64,000 bases of DNA from assembly GCA_005406025.1 (NCBI GenBank), contig BGZK01000146.1:62001-126000 (forward strand). The letters run 5' to 3'. Below are positions 1-11,277 of the stretch, in pieces. The position numbers were made by a program, and so were the translations under genes. The stretch is from Eumeta japonica. Its lineage: Eukaryota; Arthropoda; Insecta; Lepidoptera; Psychidae. Within the stretch, counting starts at the first letter, position 1, and each line of letters begins with the position of its first letter. Under the pieces are notes generated by a model. It was given only the letters and a program-made list of their open reading frames with translations, was not told the DNA's origin and ran no database searches.

Positions 1-1791
1 GCGTTCTCGTAATTGTAATCTAAAGTAGCTCGACAGTTTTTTGCTCCTTTAGTCTAGAAATAACATATAAAAATAACATTTATACCATAATCAGAAAAAA
101 TGTATTTAACGACTGTATGTACATCCATCCGACCCGAAACGGGTAAAGTCAAGCGCTGGAATAAGAAAAAAAACCTCCCTTAATGCAGTCTAATGAGATG
201 ATGAGGTTACGTGAATGCATTGAATTTCGCCAACACGAGGGTAACTTTAAAATGTTTAACCGGCTGCCTCTAAAGCTGTACACTTCTCCCTCGTGACTCG
301 TCTGCCCGTAAACTTAGGGTATTCTTGGAATATCGTATATTGGATACGCAATCTATCGCACAACCGAATAATACGTCGAACCCGTAGTAGGTCAACGCTA
401 CCTTAAAATAAGTATTTAATTTTAGGCCACTGTTGCCTAAATGCAATTCAATTATTAATCTATTACTCTGTATACCGGTTGCATCCTATGAATGCGGAAT
501 TGCCGGTTATCCGGGAATCCAACGGTTAATGCCCTATTCGAGGTCAACTTTCCCAATATGTTTCGTCATTCTTAACGTCATGTCCGATGTCGTCATATCG
601 TTGGTGACAGGCCTCATCCAGCGGCTCAGTAGGCATTCAGTGCCAGGTTTCCCATCGTCTATTATACATTACGTTATACCTTCATCATACGACGTATCTG
701 TGCAAGCGCATATGGTGCTTACGCATTTTATTTTGTAATTTACTTGCCTAAATCTATTGCAGTGACGCCACCTGCCCAGTGCAGCATTGTCATGATATGC
801 ATTTTTTTGTCCATTACACCATCGTGACAGTTAAGAGATTTTAATGTATCCGCACAAATTACATTGCCTTGTTTGTAGAATTCAGTTTGTATCACTTAAA
901 TATCGCTAACGATCTTTAAGTGGTTTGCAATCATAGCTGTCTAAGTTACGGTTTGTTATATTCTGTGCTCACTCCCTTAGATCAGAGCGATATGTACTTT
1001 TCATAGCTTTCATGGGATTCGAAAACATAATAGAAAATTATAAGCCATTATTAATATCATGTTTTACTTACAATGCATTCTGCATTACGTTGACTACCTC
1101 AAAGATTTTAAAGATGTCAGACGCCAAAAATTACTAAAATAAATTTATTTAATGTTTGCTACGTACTATTAAAAAACCAAAACGACTTTAATGCAAAATA
1201 TGTTAATGGGGACGGTATAATATTTCTATCGCTAAAATTCTCTGACTGCAAAACTGCAACCTGTCGTTACAAAGGAAAACAGATGCCACACCCCGGACCG
1301 CATCGAAGTCTATCAGACTCTATCGAGGTCTACCACTTTTCGGAAGAGTTGTGCTTCGTTTAAAGTTAGGACTTTCATATGAACCGTGTGTTTATTTTAA
1401 AAGTGAAAAGCTATTTTATTTATATATATATATATATACACAGGTAAAGAAGCATCTGTGACGAAACGTGTAAAAATCCTCTTAATTCCTTGCAAATATT
1501 TTTCTTAAATACATCCTCTGAGTTGCCTAAAAAAACATGGAGGGTGACAGTGAATAGAGGACGTGAAATATTTACGCTGTATGAAAATGTTACTCATAAA
1601 GCAAGAAATATTCCATTAATCGTTTGACAGGCTTCACGCTCGAAAAATGTTAAGCGCTATTTCAAAAAAATTAAGTATTTTATTACAAAAGCATCAAGTA
1701 ATGGGTTTTTCGCCGTTCGCGAGTCGACATAGAGTCGGTTTTCCAACGTACGTGACTTAACATAGAGCCGGTTGTCATGTGGTGAGTAAAG
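1..1791. other. AT-rich sequence upstream of the DH34 exon, probably intron
   Basis: I find no convincing exon here. The diuretic hormone gene needs an upstream exon that carries the signal peptide and ends in phase 0, but nothing here has a GC-rich, coding-like signal-peptide run followed by a donor. The short open frame at 433-738 has no recognisable content. A small TA run lies at 1420-1437. A 33-base period duplication (ACATAGAG at 1727 and again at 1760) sits just before the DH34 exon. Confidence 0.5.
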
Positions 1792-1927
1792 GAGCCGATG
1801 CGTCGGCGCCTGCGCAGCTTCTCCGTGAACCCGGCCGTGGAGGTCCTGCAGAGGACGGCCCACAGCTCATATTTTCAGCACCTAGCCAACAACAATAGGG
1901 ATTTTCTCAATCAGATCGGCAAGAGAG
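1792..1927 (+). CDS. DH34: CRF-like diuretic hormone DH34 peptide exon
   Basis: This exon encodes the 34-residue member of the corticotropin-releasing-factor-like diuretic hormones. These secreted neuropeptides act on Malpighian tubule receptors to raise cAMP and drive fluid secretion. From 1801 the frame reads three Arg residues, then Leu-Arg, then a peptide starting SFSVNPAVEVLQ and ending DFLNQI, followed by Gly-Lys-Arg-G. Gly is the amidation donor and Lys-Arg the convertase site. Counting from Ser after the Arg-rich site to Ile gives exactly 34 residues. The exon ends with one base of a Gly codon before a GTGAGG donor at 1928. The 5' end is uncertain: a TGA at 1783 limits it, and AG dinucleotides giving phase 0 end at 1791 or 1794, both with a poor pyrimidine tract. 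The N-terminal motif matches the Manduca DP-II/DH30 type. Confidence 0.88.
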
Positions 1928-2855
1928 GTGAGGCCCTGTATTTGATTACATTATGACGTCGTAGTGAACCTTGCCTGAATACTAGCAAGGTCATGTCGTG
2001 TTAGAGGTCATTGCTGTTTAGTGATGTGTATATGTACCTTATAAGTTCAGTGGTATTTATACCTCGTTTTGAATCTAAAAAGACACAGTTTCTAGTACAT
2101 GAATAAATAAAAGGGTTGAAAATATCAATAAAAAGTAGATAGTGTTATTCAATGTTCATTTATTTTAATATAAATGTGAAATTATTTCCAATAAAATGAG
2201 GCTCAAGATGTTTTAAGTAGATTAACGTGAAACTGAATAATGTTGAGAATTCACTGTGACATTTCGCAGTATTCAGAACCGCCTCTGACATTTCGTTTCT
2301 AGATTCAGGTATTTTGGATAGCCCCGATGTTACTAGTCAATTATTATTCGCATCTTTTGTTTAATAATAAGGCGAAAATTGTATTCAAATCTATTACATA
2401 AGTTTTCTAAATCTGTATCTATGTAGATTTATATAAACATAATCAAAAATATTTACAATATTACGATGATAACCACAGATATTACATAAACATTAATTCT
2501 TAGTTATCCGTTGTTTTATAATACATGTTTAAAATCTTCTTCTTGATTTATGTCAAATAATAAAGTAGTTTGTTATTCACAGCCAATTGCTAGAGTCTTA
2601 GTGTTATTGAAGACTATTTAGCCTAGGAAAATTTTCAGTGCAAGGAATGATATTAAAAAAACAATAGACAAAAGAAAAATTCAGTACGTTCAAGATGATC
2701 ACAACAAATTACCGACAGAAAAGGAGCATCCTTCCTTAAATAAACTATGGATGATAATGACACATTCTAATATATAATTCCATTTGGCCTGCAGTAGACT
2801 GTGACTGTGATTGTGCTATGTAGATTGTGAAGACCGTTTACTTCAATATATATAT

Positions 2856-2941
<86 letters not shown>

Positions 2942-3025
2942 CTATGTAGTTATGTTTACTTGTAGTTCGCATGTCGTTCCCTCATCTTTTGGTGGATCGT
3001 GAATATTTTTTTATTTATGATACAG
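1928..3025 (+). other. Intron between DH34 peptide exon and its proposed tail exon
   Basis: This AT-rich stretch is bounded by a GTGAGG donor and a T-rich acceptor ending ATACAG. Apart from a long TA microsatellite near its 3' end I see no feature in it. Confidence 0.5.
2846..2940. repeat. (TA)n microsatellite
   Basis: About 95 bases of almost pure TA repeat, with one ACAC interruption near 2857-2860. It lies about 85 bases before the acceptor of the proposed DH34 tail exon. It can form cruciforms and is probably length-variable. Confidence 0.95.
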
Positions 3026-3063
3026 GTTCGATGAAGGGCTCAGAGGATGGTCTGGCACAGTAG
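3026..3063 (+). CDS. DH34: Proposed terminal exon of the DH34 cassette
   Basis: The acceptor ends TTTATTTATGATACAG with a strong pyrimidine-rich lead. Joined to the single G left by the DH34 peptide exon, it reads GSMKGSEDGLAQ and then TAG at 3061. This is an 11-residue acidic tail after the shared Gly, with the same logic as the tail exons at 6763 and 13170. An AATAAA lies 223 bases after the stop, followed by T/GT-rich sequence, as expected for a short 3' UTR. The exon is deduced from phase, splice signal and poly(A) signal. I do not recognise the tail peptide itself. Confidence 0.6.
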
Positions 3064-3285
3064 ATGAAATACCTGCAGCGGCTTTCATATGATTAACCTC
3101 ACATGAAGAACATACGTGTATATGAGATATGTAACTACTTAAGTATTTATTGACATACGAAACTGTATCTGCAATTTTAATGTTTTCATATTATATGTAT
3201 GTAAAAGTAGCAAGAATAGCAAGAAAACGTTACTATAACCTTTTTAAATGCTAATTGATCGCTAGCGTATTCTCTTATTCGGTCA

Positions 3286-3291
3286 AATAAA
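3286..3291 (+). terminator. Poly(A) signal of the DH34 cassette
   Basis: The AATAAA hexamer is followed within 10-25 bases by a GT/T-rich stretch (TTGTTCCACGTTGTTTT), a classical downstream element. It supports a transcript end between the DH34 and DH41 cassettes. Confidence 0.55.
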
Positions 3292-3698
3292 TATCTATTG
3301 TTCCACGTTGTTTTATTTTATTACCTGTATTGATAAGAATAATTTTCGGAAAAAATTACCGTGAAACAGAGAAAAACTTCCAATTTTTAAAACTTTAATT
3401 CCCTAAGTATAAATTACTAAATGACTGCGGTCTGCTAATCATAACGTAAAACATTCTGTTGCCAAAAACCTTATAAAAAGGAACAAGAAAATTCGACAAC
3501 ATACACAAAACTTTTGATATTTTTTTCAACTTCAATATATATATCTTTATGAATCTTATTTACGCCATATTACGTGCTAATATCGAAACGATTACCGCAA
3601 CATTTCTATTATCAAAAGAAAAAAAAACAGCTGACTTAATACAAATCAAGCGAGTTAGCCGTCGTGTGGGTGTAACTAAACTGGCATGTGCGGGGAAG

Positions 3699-3855
3699 GA
3701 CGCGAGCGGCCGGGCCAAGCGGCGGATGCCCTCGTTGTCGATCGACCTGCCCATGGCCGTGCTGCGCGAGAAGCTCAGCCTGGAGAAGGAGCGCCAGCAC
3801 CACGCGCTCAAGGCCGCCGCCAACCGCAACTACCTCAACCGCATCGGCAAGCGAG
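3699..3855 (+). CDS. DH41: CRF-like diuretic hormone DH41 peptide exon
   Basis: This exon encodes the 41-residue CRF-like diuretic hormone, the type first isolated from Manduca. The frame reads DASGRAKR, then a peptide starting RMPSLSIDLPM and ending NRNYLNRI, then Gly-Lys-Arg-G. Counting from Arg after Ala-Lys-Arg to Ile gives exactly 41 residues. The C-terminal Ile would be amidated from the Gly. The donor GTGAGT at 3856 splits the following Gly codon after its first base. The acceptor is taken as the AG at 3697-3698 because it gives phase 0. AGs at 3649-3650 and 3718-3719 would also keep phase, and the pyrimidine tract is weak. The exon is strikingly GC-rich against its flanks. A long open frame on the opposite strand is its shadow. 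Confidence 0.93.
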
Positions 3856-6762
3856 GTGAGTATCACCACCGTGACGCATTACGATCTATATAAAGTTGTT
3901 AAGCCAGTTAAGTGCGAGTAGGACTCGCGTGATTCCGTAGGTAATATAAATCAGTGCATTAGTGTTCGGTGAAATTGAACACGCATATGTATATATTATC
4001 TTCGTGAATATTTTACGTTTCCTGTGGAAAAATAAAGATTTAGGATTTTCGTTGAGGTGTCCGTGTAAACTATGAGGGAGTTCTCATATTCCATGTTATT
4101 TTTTTTTCAATATTTGTGTCTTGAAATTTAAGCTATGCATTTTGTAAATAATGAAAAATAAGTTTGTATTTCTCATAAAAAAAAACCCTGTTCATCCGGT
4201 ATGTTATATCATAACTAGATCAAAGTTTTTTATCTTCTCATTTACCTCCCAAAATTAACCGCCAAAATAAAAATTACTTTATTTACGCTATATACTCTTA
4301 ATTGGGCCACATAACTCTGTATATGTACCTAATTACAACTATATTCATGTAGCAGATTTAGAGAAAATAGACCGTGACAAACAAACCGACAGGACAGTCT
4401 TAAAAGGGTTTAGTTTTTCATTGGTTATGCGAAGTCTTAATAATATATCTATTATAAACACAAGTATCTATTACATCAATTGTACTCTTATATCGTTGTT
4501 ATGAATAATATAATATATTAATATGTTCAGGAAAAATCTCTTAGGGACTAGGTAGTTTCTTATGAATTATTTGGCATTAGCAAACTATTTTATTTCATCG
4601 TCATTCAATTTCAGGCCTGATATTCGGTTAACAAAAATCATTTATTAATATTTAATTTGCCTGTGTTAAAATGCTATAAAAAGCACTAGGCGAAATAATA
4701 CAGTAATGGAATAACATAAATACGTAACTTTACCGAGCGGGAAACAGCATCAAATTAGTTCCCATCTGATCTAGATTATTAAATTGTTTCTCATTGCACT
4801 ATACTTTAAAGTTTGTTGACGCACGATAATGGCATCTCAACGAGTCGTTTGTACAACTTATTATTGCTTACGCCGATGCCTCGAACAAACAAAAATCGAG
4901 TTAAGAAATAGCACAGAGAAAAGAAAGGTAAAACGCGCAGTATGTGCTTTAAAAGAGCACACCTAAGTATTGGGCTTTGTATATTACACTCACATCATCT
5001 AAAAGGGTTATTCGAGATAGAAAGTTTTCTCTGAAATGACCCTCGCGACCCCGACGGCGGACTCAATGGCGCCCCCTTTCGCTTGTTTCTTTTATGCGTT
5101 TATGTAGTTTTTTCTGTGAAGTAGTTGCTTTTATTATTGTCTAAAATAAAAGGGCAACGAATAAAATCTCGTATTGTCACCACGGATTCGTTGCTATATT
5201 TTATGCACTATTATATTGAAAATGATAATGAAAAAACTTACATAAAACATGCGTGCTGAATCTAGATTCTAGAAGTAAAAAAACGACCAAGGTGGGTCTT
5301 CGACCTCCGGCATCTAGGGTTCTGTACCACGAAAAAAATGACAGGAAATTTGGAATTGCCTTAAGTCTAAATGAAAGAGGAATCGTTATACTCATTACAG
5401 AGTTGAAAAACAATGAATCTAGAATAGTATGTGTATAAATATGTTTTTATTGAATTTTAATGATATTGTATTAAAATCCACATACGCCTCAATATGAGCC
5501 GACGACTAAATTTTCACTCTTGACTACTGAAAATTGTAAATAACCCATAACGGATTGTACTAAAAGTAATTTAAATTAAATTTATTTATGAAGGTCGAGT
5601 ACTATATTTCTTCATCACTTTCTTAAAACAAATTGTTAAAAAGTTGGATGGGGTATACAAAGTTAACGAGTTCTTAGTAAGCTCATAAACCGCAAGATTA
5701 TACACCTCAAACGAAAACTCACTTAAAAACCTTTAATGAATTTTTAAATACATCCAAAGACACCCTATACAATGGAGCGTAAAAACTTTTTCGTCCCTCT
5801 ATGTTATATATTTAAAGCTACCTCTAATTTTTTTTGTAACCTCCGAACATATAACTGTATAGCGTTTTAAATAATAACTTGCATAAATCTACATAATTTC
5901 GTCAAAATCGATGAGAAAATGGTACTGCCATAAGGCTGACAGACACACGAACAGACAAGACAAACGTTAAGAGTACCTTTTTTGTCTTCCACGATACGTA
6001 ATTCTAACAAGTGGTATGTGTATGTGTGTGTATATACACAGTATGTGCATGTGTTTTGAGCAACTTTATACATATTTTGATTCCATACTCCAACCAAATT
6101 CTATCGGATTTCATTCATATAAAATTTGTTTATGCAGATCCCCATTTTTGTAAGTTCACCAAATAAATCATGCAAATGCTTGTACGTACACACTCATAGA
6201 TACATTTATTTTCACATTTAATTGGACACGTAATTTATTTTCGTACTACTGTATTATCTCATTAATTAGGTTCAAAGGACACTACGCTTATAACTTGAAT
6301 AATGAATATTATATTAGATGAAATTACAGCAAAGGTGAAAAACACAATTAACTACAGTATTCATTCTTATATGGGACCCTTTAATTTGGATATCCTTTGA
6401 ATATGTCATTTCGTATCTTTTTCTCTAGGCTATTTCCATTTTAATTATTACCGATGGCTGTTCCAAAAATAAAGGCTCCCTCTAATAGGGCACAATGGAT
6501 TTCAAAATATGCCAAATGATTGAAAGGACACTATTTATTTAGGGTTTTGACTTGTCCATTTCGAATCAAATTTGAACTGCAGTGACCCTATTCTTGAGAC
6601 CTTAATGTATATGACAAACAAATCTCTGTGTTTGTATGTAAAACTTGTCACAGATTCACTATAGCGTACGTGGTATTTTCTCGTTTTCGTATATAAACTG
6701 TCTTTGATATATTTAGCACGACATGTGTCTGGGCCCGCTCTAGCGTGTGTTTTATTCCGCAG
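3856..6762 (+). other. Intron between DH41 peptide exon and its proposed tail exon
   Basis: This is 2.9 kb of AT-rich sequence between a consensus GTGAGT donor and a pyrimidine-rich acceptor ending TTCCGCAG. It has no coding signal. Around 5263-5420 there is a short, less AT-rich piece containing CTAGGGTTCTG, similar to the ends of a repeat described at 15713-16551, so it may be a fragment of that family. A TG/TA-rich run lies near 6015-6055. Confidence 0.5.
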
Positions 6763-6806
6763 GTTTCCGATGGGCGTCAGAGGTAGACCCGGTACTCTAC
6801 TATTGA
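6763..6806 (+). CDS. DH41: Proposed terminal exon of the DH41 cassette
   Basis: The acceptor is a good one (GTGTGTTTTATTCCGCAG). With the G carried over from a peptide exon, the frame reads GFRWASEVDPVLYY and stops at TGA 6804. The opening Gly-Phe and an aromatic Trp within the next few residues resemble the DH45 tail at 13170 (Gly-Phe-Trp), suggesting duplication. Two overlapping-style poly(A) signals follow 162-176 bases after the stop. The next reading frame is also open for about 38 codons, but only the first agrees with the phase-1 donors of the peptide exons. The peptide is recognised by logic, not by memory of a homologue. Confidence 0.65.
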
Positions 6807-6967
6807 ACTCCCGAGTGCGAACATGGATTAATCGTAAAATCTACCGTCGAAGAAACCAACAGCGAGACCACCCAAAGAATTAATTACTTGTTTTATTTAG
6901 TTGTAAATGTACATTACATGTAAAATTTATTTAGTGAAATCTAAGTTGCCACTGGAATGTCTTTGCT

Positions 6968-6982
6968 AATAAATGTAATAAA
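6968..6982 (+). terminator. Tandem poly(A) signals of the DH41 cassette
   Basis: Two AATAAA hexamers (6968-6973 and 6977-6982) sit within 15 bases. They imply a 3' UTR of about 180-200 bases for a transcript ending before the DH45 cassette. Confidence 0.55.
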
Positions 6983-9641
6983 TGAATGAAAAGTACTGCT
7001 TAGCGTAGAATAGTAATATAGAGCACTGTTATTGAAGTTGTATTAAAGTATTGTGAAATTTTATTAGAAAATGTTTCAACTTTTTAGATTATAATCATCA
7101 ATGTTAACTTATTGAGGATAATAAAAATTGTGCAATTTGTAATTTTTATTATTGAAATAAATTTAATAATACTCATAATAATATAGGTGTTCAGTCATGG
7201 TGTTAAACAATTCTAAAAAAAAAAATGTCACGAAAATGATAATTATTCACGATGTACAGATAAATATGTGTTATACGTTCGAGATGTGTGACAATGCAAA
7301 CGCAATAAAATAATTTAGATTAACCCTAGTATTTTTTTTCGATACCTTGAATTATTTCCAATCTATCTTCGCAGCAAAACAAATGTGGTTAATTAAAAAG
7401 CTAATTTTATGTTAATGGCCGCGAATCATTCGCTTTTACAAAGTTACGCCGACTTCAAAAGTAGCTTACTTAATCCAATTCATAATTTATAAGTTTATTG
7501 AAATGGTTAATTTTGAAAACCACTCATTCGAGTTCGATATAAAATTAATTAGCTCACGACGATTATCATGAAAGAGAGAGTTCTTCGAATTCTTAATTTT
7601 TCTTATGAATTTCTCGCGTACAAACAACTGCCACAATAAACCTTCCATTAAATATTGAAGCTATTTCTAGAGAAATAATTTGGTTGTGTAGCGACCATAA
7701 TGATAAACATCCACAAGCCCCGGGCTCTTAGCTACGAGTGTAAACACTGTGTGATTGCCTTAAGATCAATATTAGACGTGTTGATCAAAACAGTAACCCT
7801 ACTTCGTCGGGCCGTAGGCGATATTAAAGATAAATATATGCATCGATTCACAAAAAGGGCGTTCGTGGGGGCATTCCCTAACTGTCTCGCATTGAATTAG
7901 AACGAAAATTGAATTTGTTAACCTTAAGCTTCCCTATCATGTAAATATCAATCTCACAAGGGCGAGGGAGCTGAGCCAATGTGCCGATTTGATATAGAAA
8001 TACACGTTCTGTCGCAGCAGAATTTCATAGAATAATAAATAATTCATTAAATTGATTCGGTTTTAGCGACTGTTAGAAATGAAGACGTTTAATATGGAAG
8101 GATTATTTTTCTTTATACCTAACGTAGTATAGACAACCGTTGAGGTACGAGTATTTCAGCGTTTTTGTGAATATTAAATTTTGAATCACGAATGTAAATG
8201 TTGGAATTCTATAATCGAGAAATAAAAAATCGTTTGTTAAAATTCATTCAGAATAAAATTCATTTTTTTTTTTTTTACGAAAGCTTTTACATAAAAATGC
8301 GTAACTTAGACTTAGGCAATAAAAATTTCCATAATAAATGGTCAAGTGCTTTAATGATCTTAACCGAGAAGCGAGGTATATTATTGAATATTAATTAATC
8401 CATTTTCGTGGAAAGAGCTTTTAAAGTAAAATGTTGTCAGATTAAATTTCTAATGAATTTATAAATCTATGATTTACCTAGAAAATAAATAAGAATATAA
8501 ACGCCTCCTCCATAAAATTGCGTCAACGAATATATTTTCTATTTATAAATTCAAGTCTATTTACCGCGAGGGTGGGCAGAGACTACAGAGTTCCACATCG
8601 TTACGATTTTTACAGGTTGATATTTATCTCTACGGTATCAATACATTCTAATTATTTCTAATTTATATTTTCATGTTTAATTTAATTCTAAAATATTTAC
8701 GTCATCAGTGATAAAGCTATGTAACTACAGCAAAGACCTGTAGTAGGAATTAAGAAATTCCTCATATTTCATTTGCTCAAGAATTTTTGCTCGAGATTTT
8801 GCGCTTATAATTCTATTAGAGCCGAGAGATAGCATTAAATAACTTTTGTAATAGCTACATTAAAAATATGTACTAAAACAAGGAAGTTAAATTACTTAAG
8901 TAGCAAACATTGTTATCATAATGAAGCAATATAATAATATAATTGACGTAGATGACGAAAAAACATATACACGAAATCGGGGAACAACTTACATATGTAA
9001 AAAAGACATAATAATATTATATTTAAATTTAACTCGCACCTGTAAAACTAATTTTCTACAAATCTAATTACATTCGTTTATACTTTTCCATGACAAATAG
9101 TAATATTGGTTTAATTCTTATCTCTTTATATATATTCATATCGGTAAAGGTATTAATATATTTTTACCGATAGGCTGTAATCTCTTCACAGCCCTTTAAG
9201 AAGTTATGGTAAATGTTTTAAAAAATAAGTAATCTGAATTATCTGTATTTCGTTCACTGGAAAATTGATCGATGATTTTTTAAATTGAGTGTAAGTAAAT
9301 CATTTTCGCAACGTGCCTCGGAGTGCACGTAAAAGCGTCAGTGCCACCCGTCGCATGAGCGTATGCTTTAGCAATGGAGCCATAAATACCTGCCACGTAC
9401 TTTTCCTTAACTAAAAGTAATAATGCATTTAATTCTGTACTTAACGATATGCTGTAATCTGTTCGGAGTTATTAAAGGAATTAGGAGTTAGGAATTTTGA
9501 AAATGTTTAAAAAATATATTAGTTCAAATTTTTGGTAGTTCAATGCTTTAAATAAAAATTAGAGGCAGCCATCGCGGGCTACCGACGGAAGTGAAAACTT
9601 AAAACCACGAAATAACAGCGTTTGTTGTGAGGCCCTAGCCG

Positions 9642-9845
9642 TAGTCTAGTTTCCTTTCATATCTCCTAGCAATATGCTAATGTTATAATTTTACATAATA
9701 AAAATTATATTCAAGATAGTCATAAAACTATACATAAATGCAATGTAAAACCTTCAACGAGGACTGAAAATGCCTAGTAATAAGATGTATATATCTTACC
9801 CTCAGGTGTATAAAATGTATTTGTATATGTATGCGCATACGTGTA
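9642..9845 (+). repeat. Direct repeat, copy A
   Basis: This starts TAGTCTAGTTTCCTTTC and runs through ATATTCAAGATAGTCA and GTATATATCTTACCCTCA. The same order of words is found in copy B at 11048-11277, with several indels and perhaps 15-25% divergence by eye. The family is unknown to me. Confidence 0.75.
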
Positions 9846-10369
9846 GACACACTACATGCACACGCACGTGCAGGTCACATGGCCTTGTTGGTCACGAAGG
9901 CTTTTAAGTTACACGCCATCCAACCTGTCTAAAGAAGCTTTCATTTGAAAAATTCTTAATAGCAATGTTATTACTATGAGATGAAAATCCCTTATGCCTT
10001 AGTCGTTCTCCTAAAACAAAAAATGAAAGGAAATAATTTTATTAATAACATAAATGTTACGTTAGTGATAACAAAGCAGTGGAAGCATCTACTTTGATAG
10101 TTTCTAGACTAGACCGTTTAATATTAAAACGTAAAGGAATGAATATATAAAAAAATAATATACGGATCTCGTATTTGGCAATTTATGCGGCGCATCGATG
10201 TCGGGGGTCTCAAGGCATGAGCGCACAACAAAGGTGATCAAATATTTGATCGTAGTGACGGAATAATCGTAAAGAAATCTCACGATCTTGGTGTATTTAG
10301 GAAGCACAAACAATGTTGGCTTCTTCCTGTCCTTCCTCTTCGATACATTTCGCTAAACTGACGGCCTAC

Positions 10370-10490
10370 AAACGGTGCGGTATTGTGAGGTGCCCGGAGC
10401 TCTCAGAGTGCTGGCACACGGGCCTCCTGTGAGCGGTGCACGGCCCGGCCCACGGCCATCGCGCACCGGCGACACTCGGTGGACCATAGC
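10370..10490. other. Isolated GC-rich island of unknown nature
   Basis: About 120 bases are strongly GC-rich within very AT-rich DNA, much like the diuretic hormone exons. The + frame beginning near 10357 stays open for about 88 codons with Arg/Pro/Gly-rich content, and the opposite strand is also open. I see no peptide motif, no dibasic Gly-Lys-Arg signal and no clear splice sites. It lies between the two direct repeats and may be part of the inserted element they delimit. Confidence 0.35.
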
Positions 10491-10847
10491 TCGCCTATAT
10501 CACAATCTTTGTTTCCTTAAGTTTTTTTTTTCCTTTCTTATATTTCAATCTATTAATCTAAAAATAATATTTCATTTTAAGGTTATTATAAAGCTCACGT
10601 GTGGCCCCATTTGCGACGTATAAATTAATGGGTCGTGTGATAATTACAATAACTTTATTGAACAATAAAAATGATTTCAGCATTATACACTAAATTTCAA
10701 CTAACAATTTCAAAATGTTTTATCGCAATGTTTTTTGAACACAGATATTGTATAACACTTGCTGTAGAAAATTTTAAATTACCTCCGACAGTGAACCGTG
10801 AATAAGAAATTAAAATAATTCGTAATTTGTAAATTAAAATTGTTACA

Positions 10848-11010
10848 GACCTCTTCCACCATCTTTTTTAAAATTGACTTTTAACGAAAAGTCACTCTAA
10901 AAATTAATTTTGCATTCCACGTGCTTTTTTGATGGTTTTTAGCCCTAACAACCGTTAAAAGACGGGCGTGGAAGGCGAAATTAATTTCAAAAGTGATTTT
11001 TTATTAAATG
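10848..11010 (+). mobile_element. MITE-like repeat fragment, copy 1
   Basis: It begins GACCTCTTCCACCATCTT and includes AAAAGTCACT and ATTTTGCATTCCACG. The same words in the same order are found at 51960-52120. The terminal CTCTTCCACCATC resembles ends of DNA transposons with GGGCC-type termini. I cannot find a matching inverted end, so this copy is truncated or diverged. Confidence 0.5.
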
Positions 11011-11047
11011 TCGGCCCAAAAGAAGACAGTACAAGAAATCCTAACAA

Positions 11048-11277
11048 TAGTCTAGTTTCCTTTCGCATCTATAGACACTCCGAGACATGTGCTAATGTTA
11101 TGAATTTACAATAACAAAAATGTATATTCAAGATAGTCAATAAACTGTACCTATATACGTATTATATAATGTACAATGTTCAACATCGACTGAGGATATT
11201 TAGTAATAAGTGTATATATCTTACCCTCAAGTACATACAATGTATTTATATAAGTATTTATAAGTGTATTACGCACA
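11048..11277 (+). repeat. Direct repeat, copy B
   Basis: This is the partner of the copy at 9642-9845, in the same orientation and about 1.2 kb downstream of it. The pair could be old LTRs or termini of a small non-coding retroelement, or a segmental duplication. No primer-binding site or polypurine tract is obvious. Confidence 0.75.

Noticed and set aside
433..738. 101-codon open frame upstream of the hormone exons, considered as the signal-peptide exon
   Set aside because: No signal-peptide pattern at a usable ATG, no phase-0 donor, and composition like the surroundings.
2811..3002. Open frame with long Ile-Tyr repeat
   Set aside because: It is the translation of the TA microsatellite.
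3560..3869. Minus-strand open frames opposite the DH41 exon
   Set aside because: Shadows of the GC-rich peptide exon, since the + frame carries the hormone with its processing sites.
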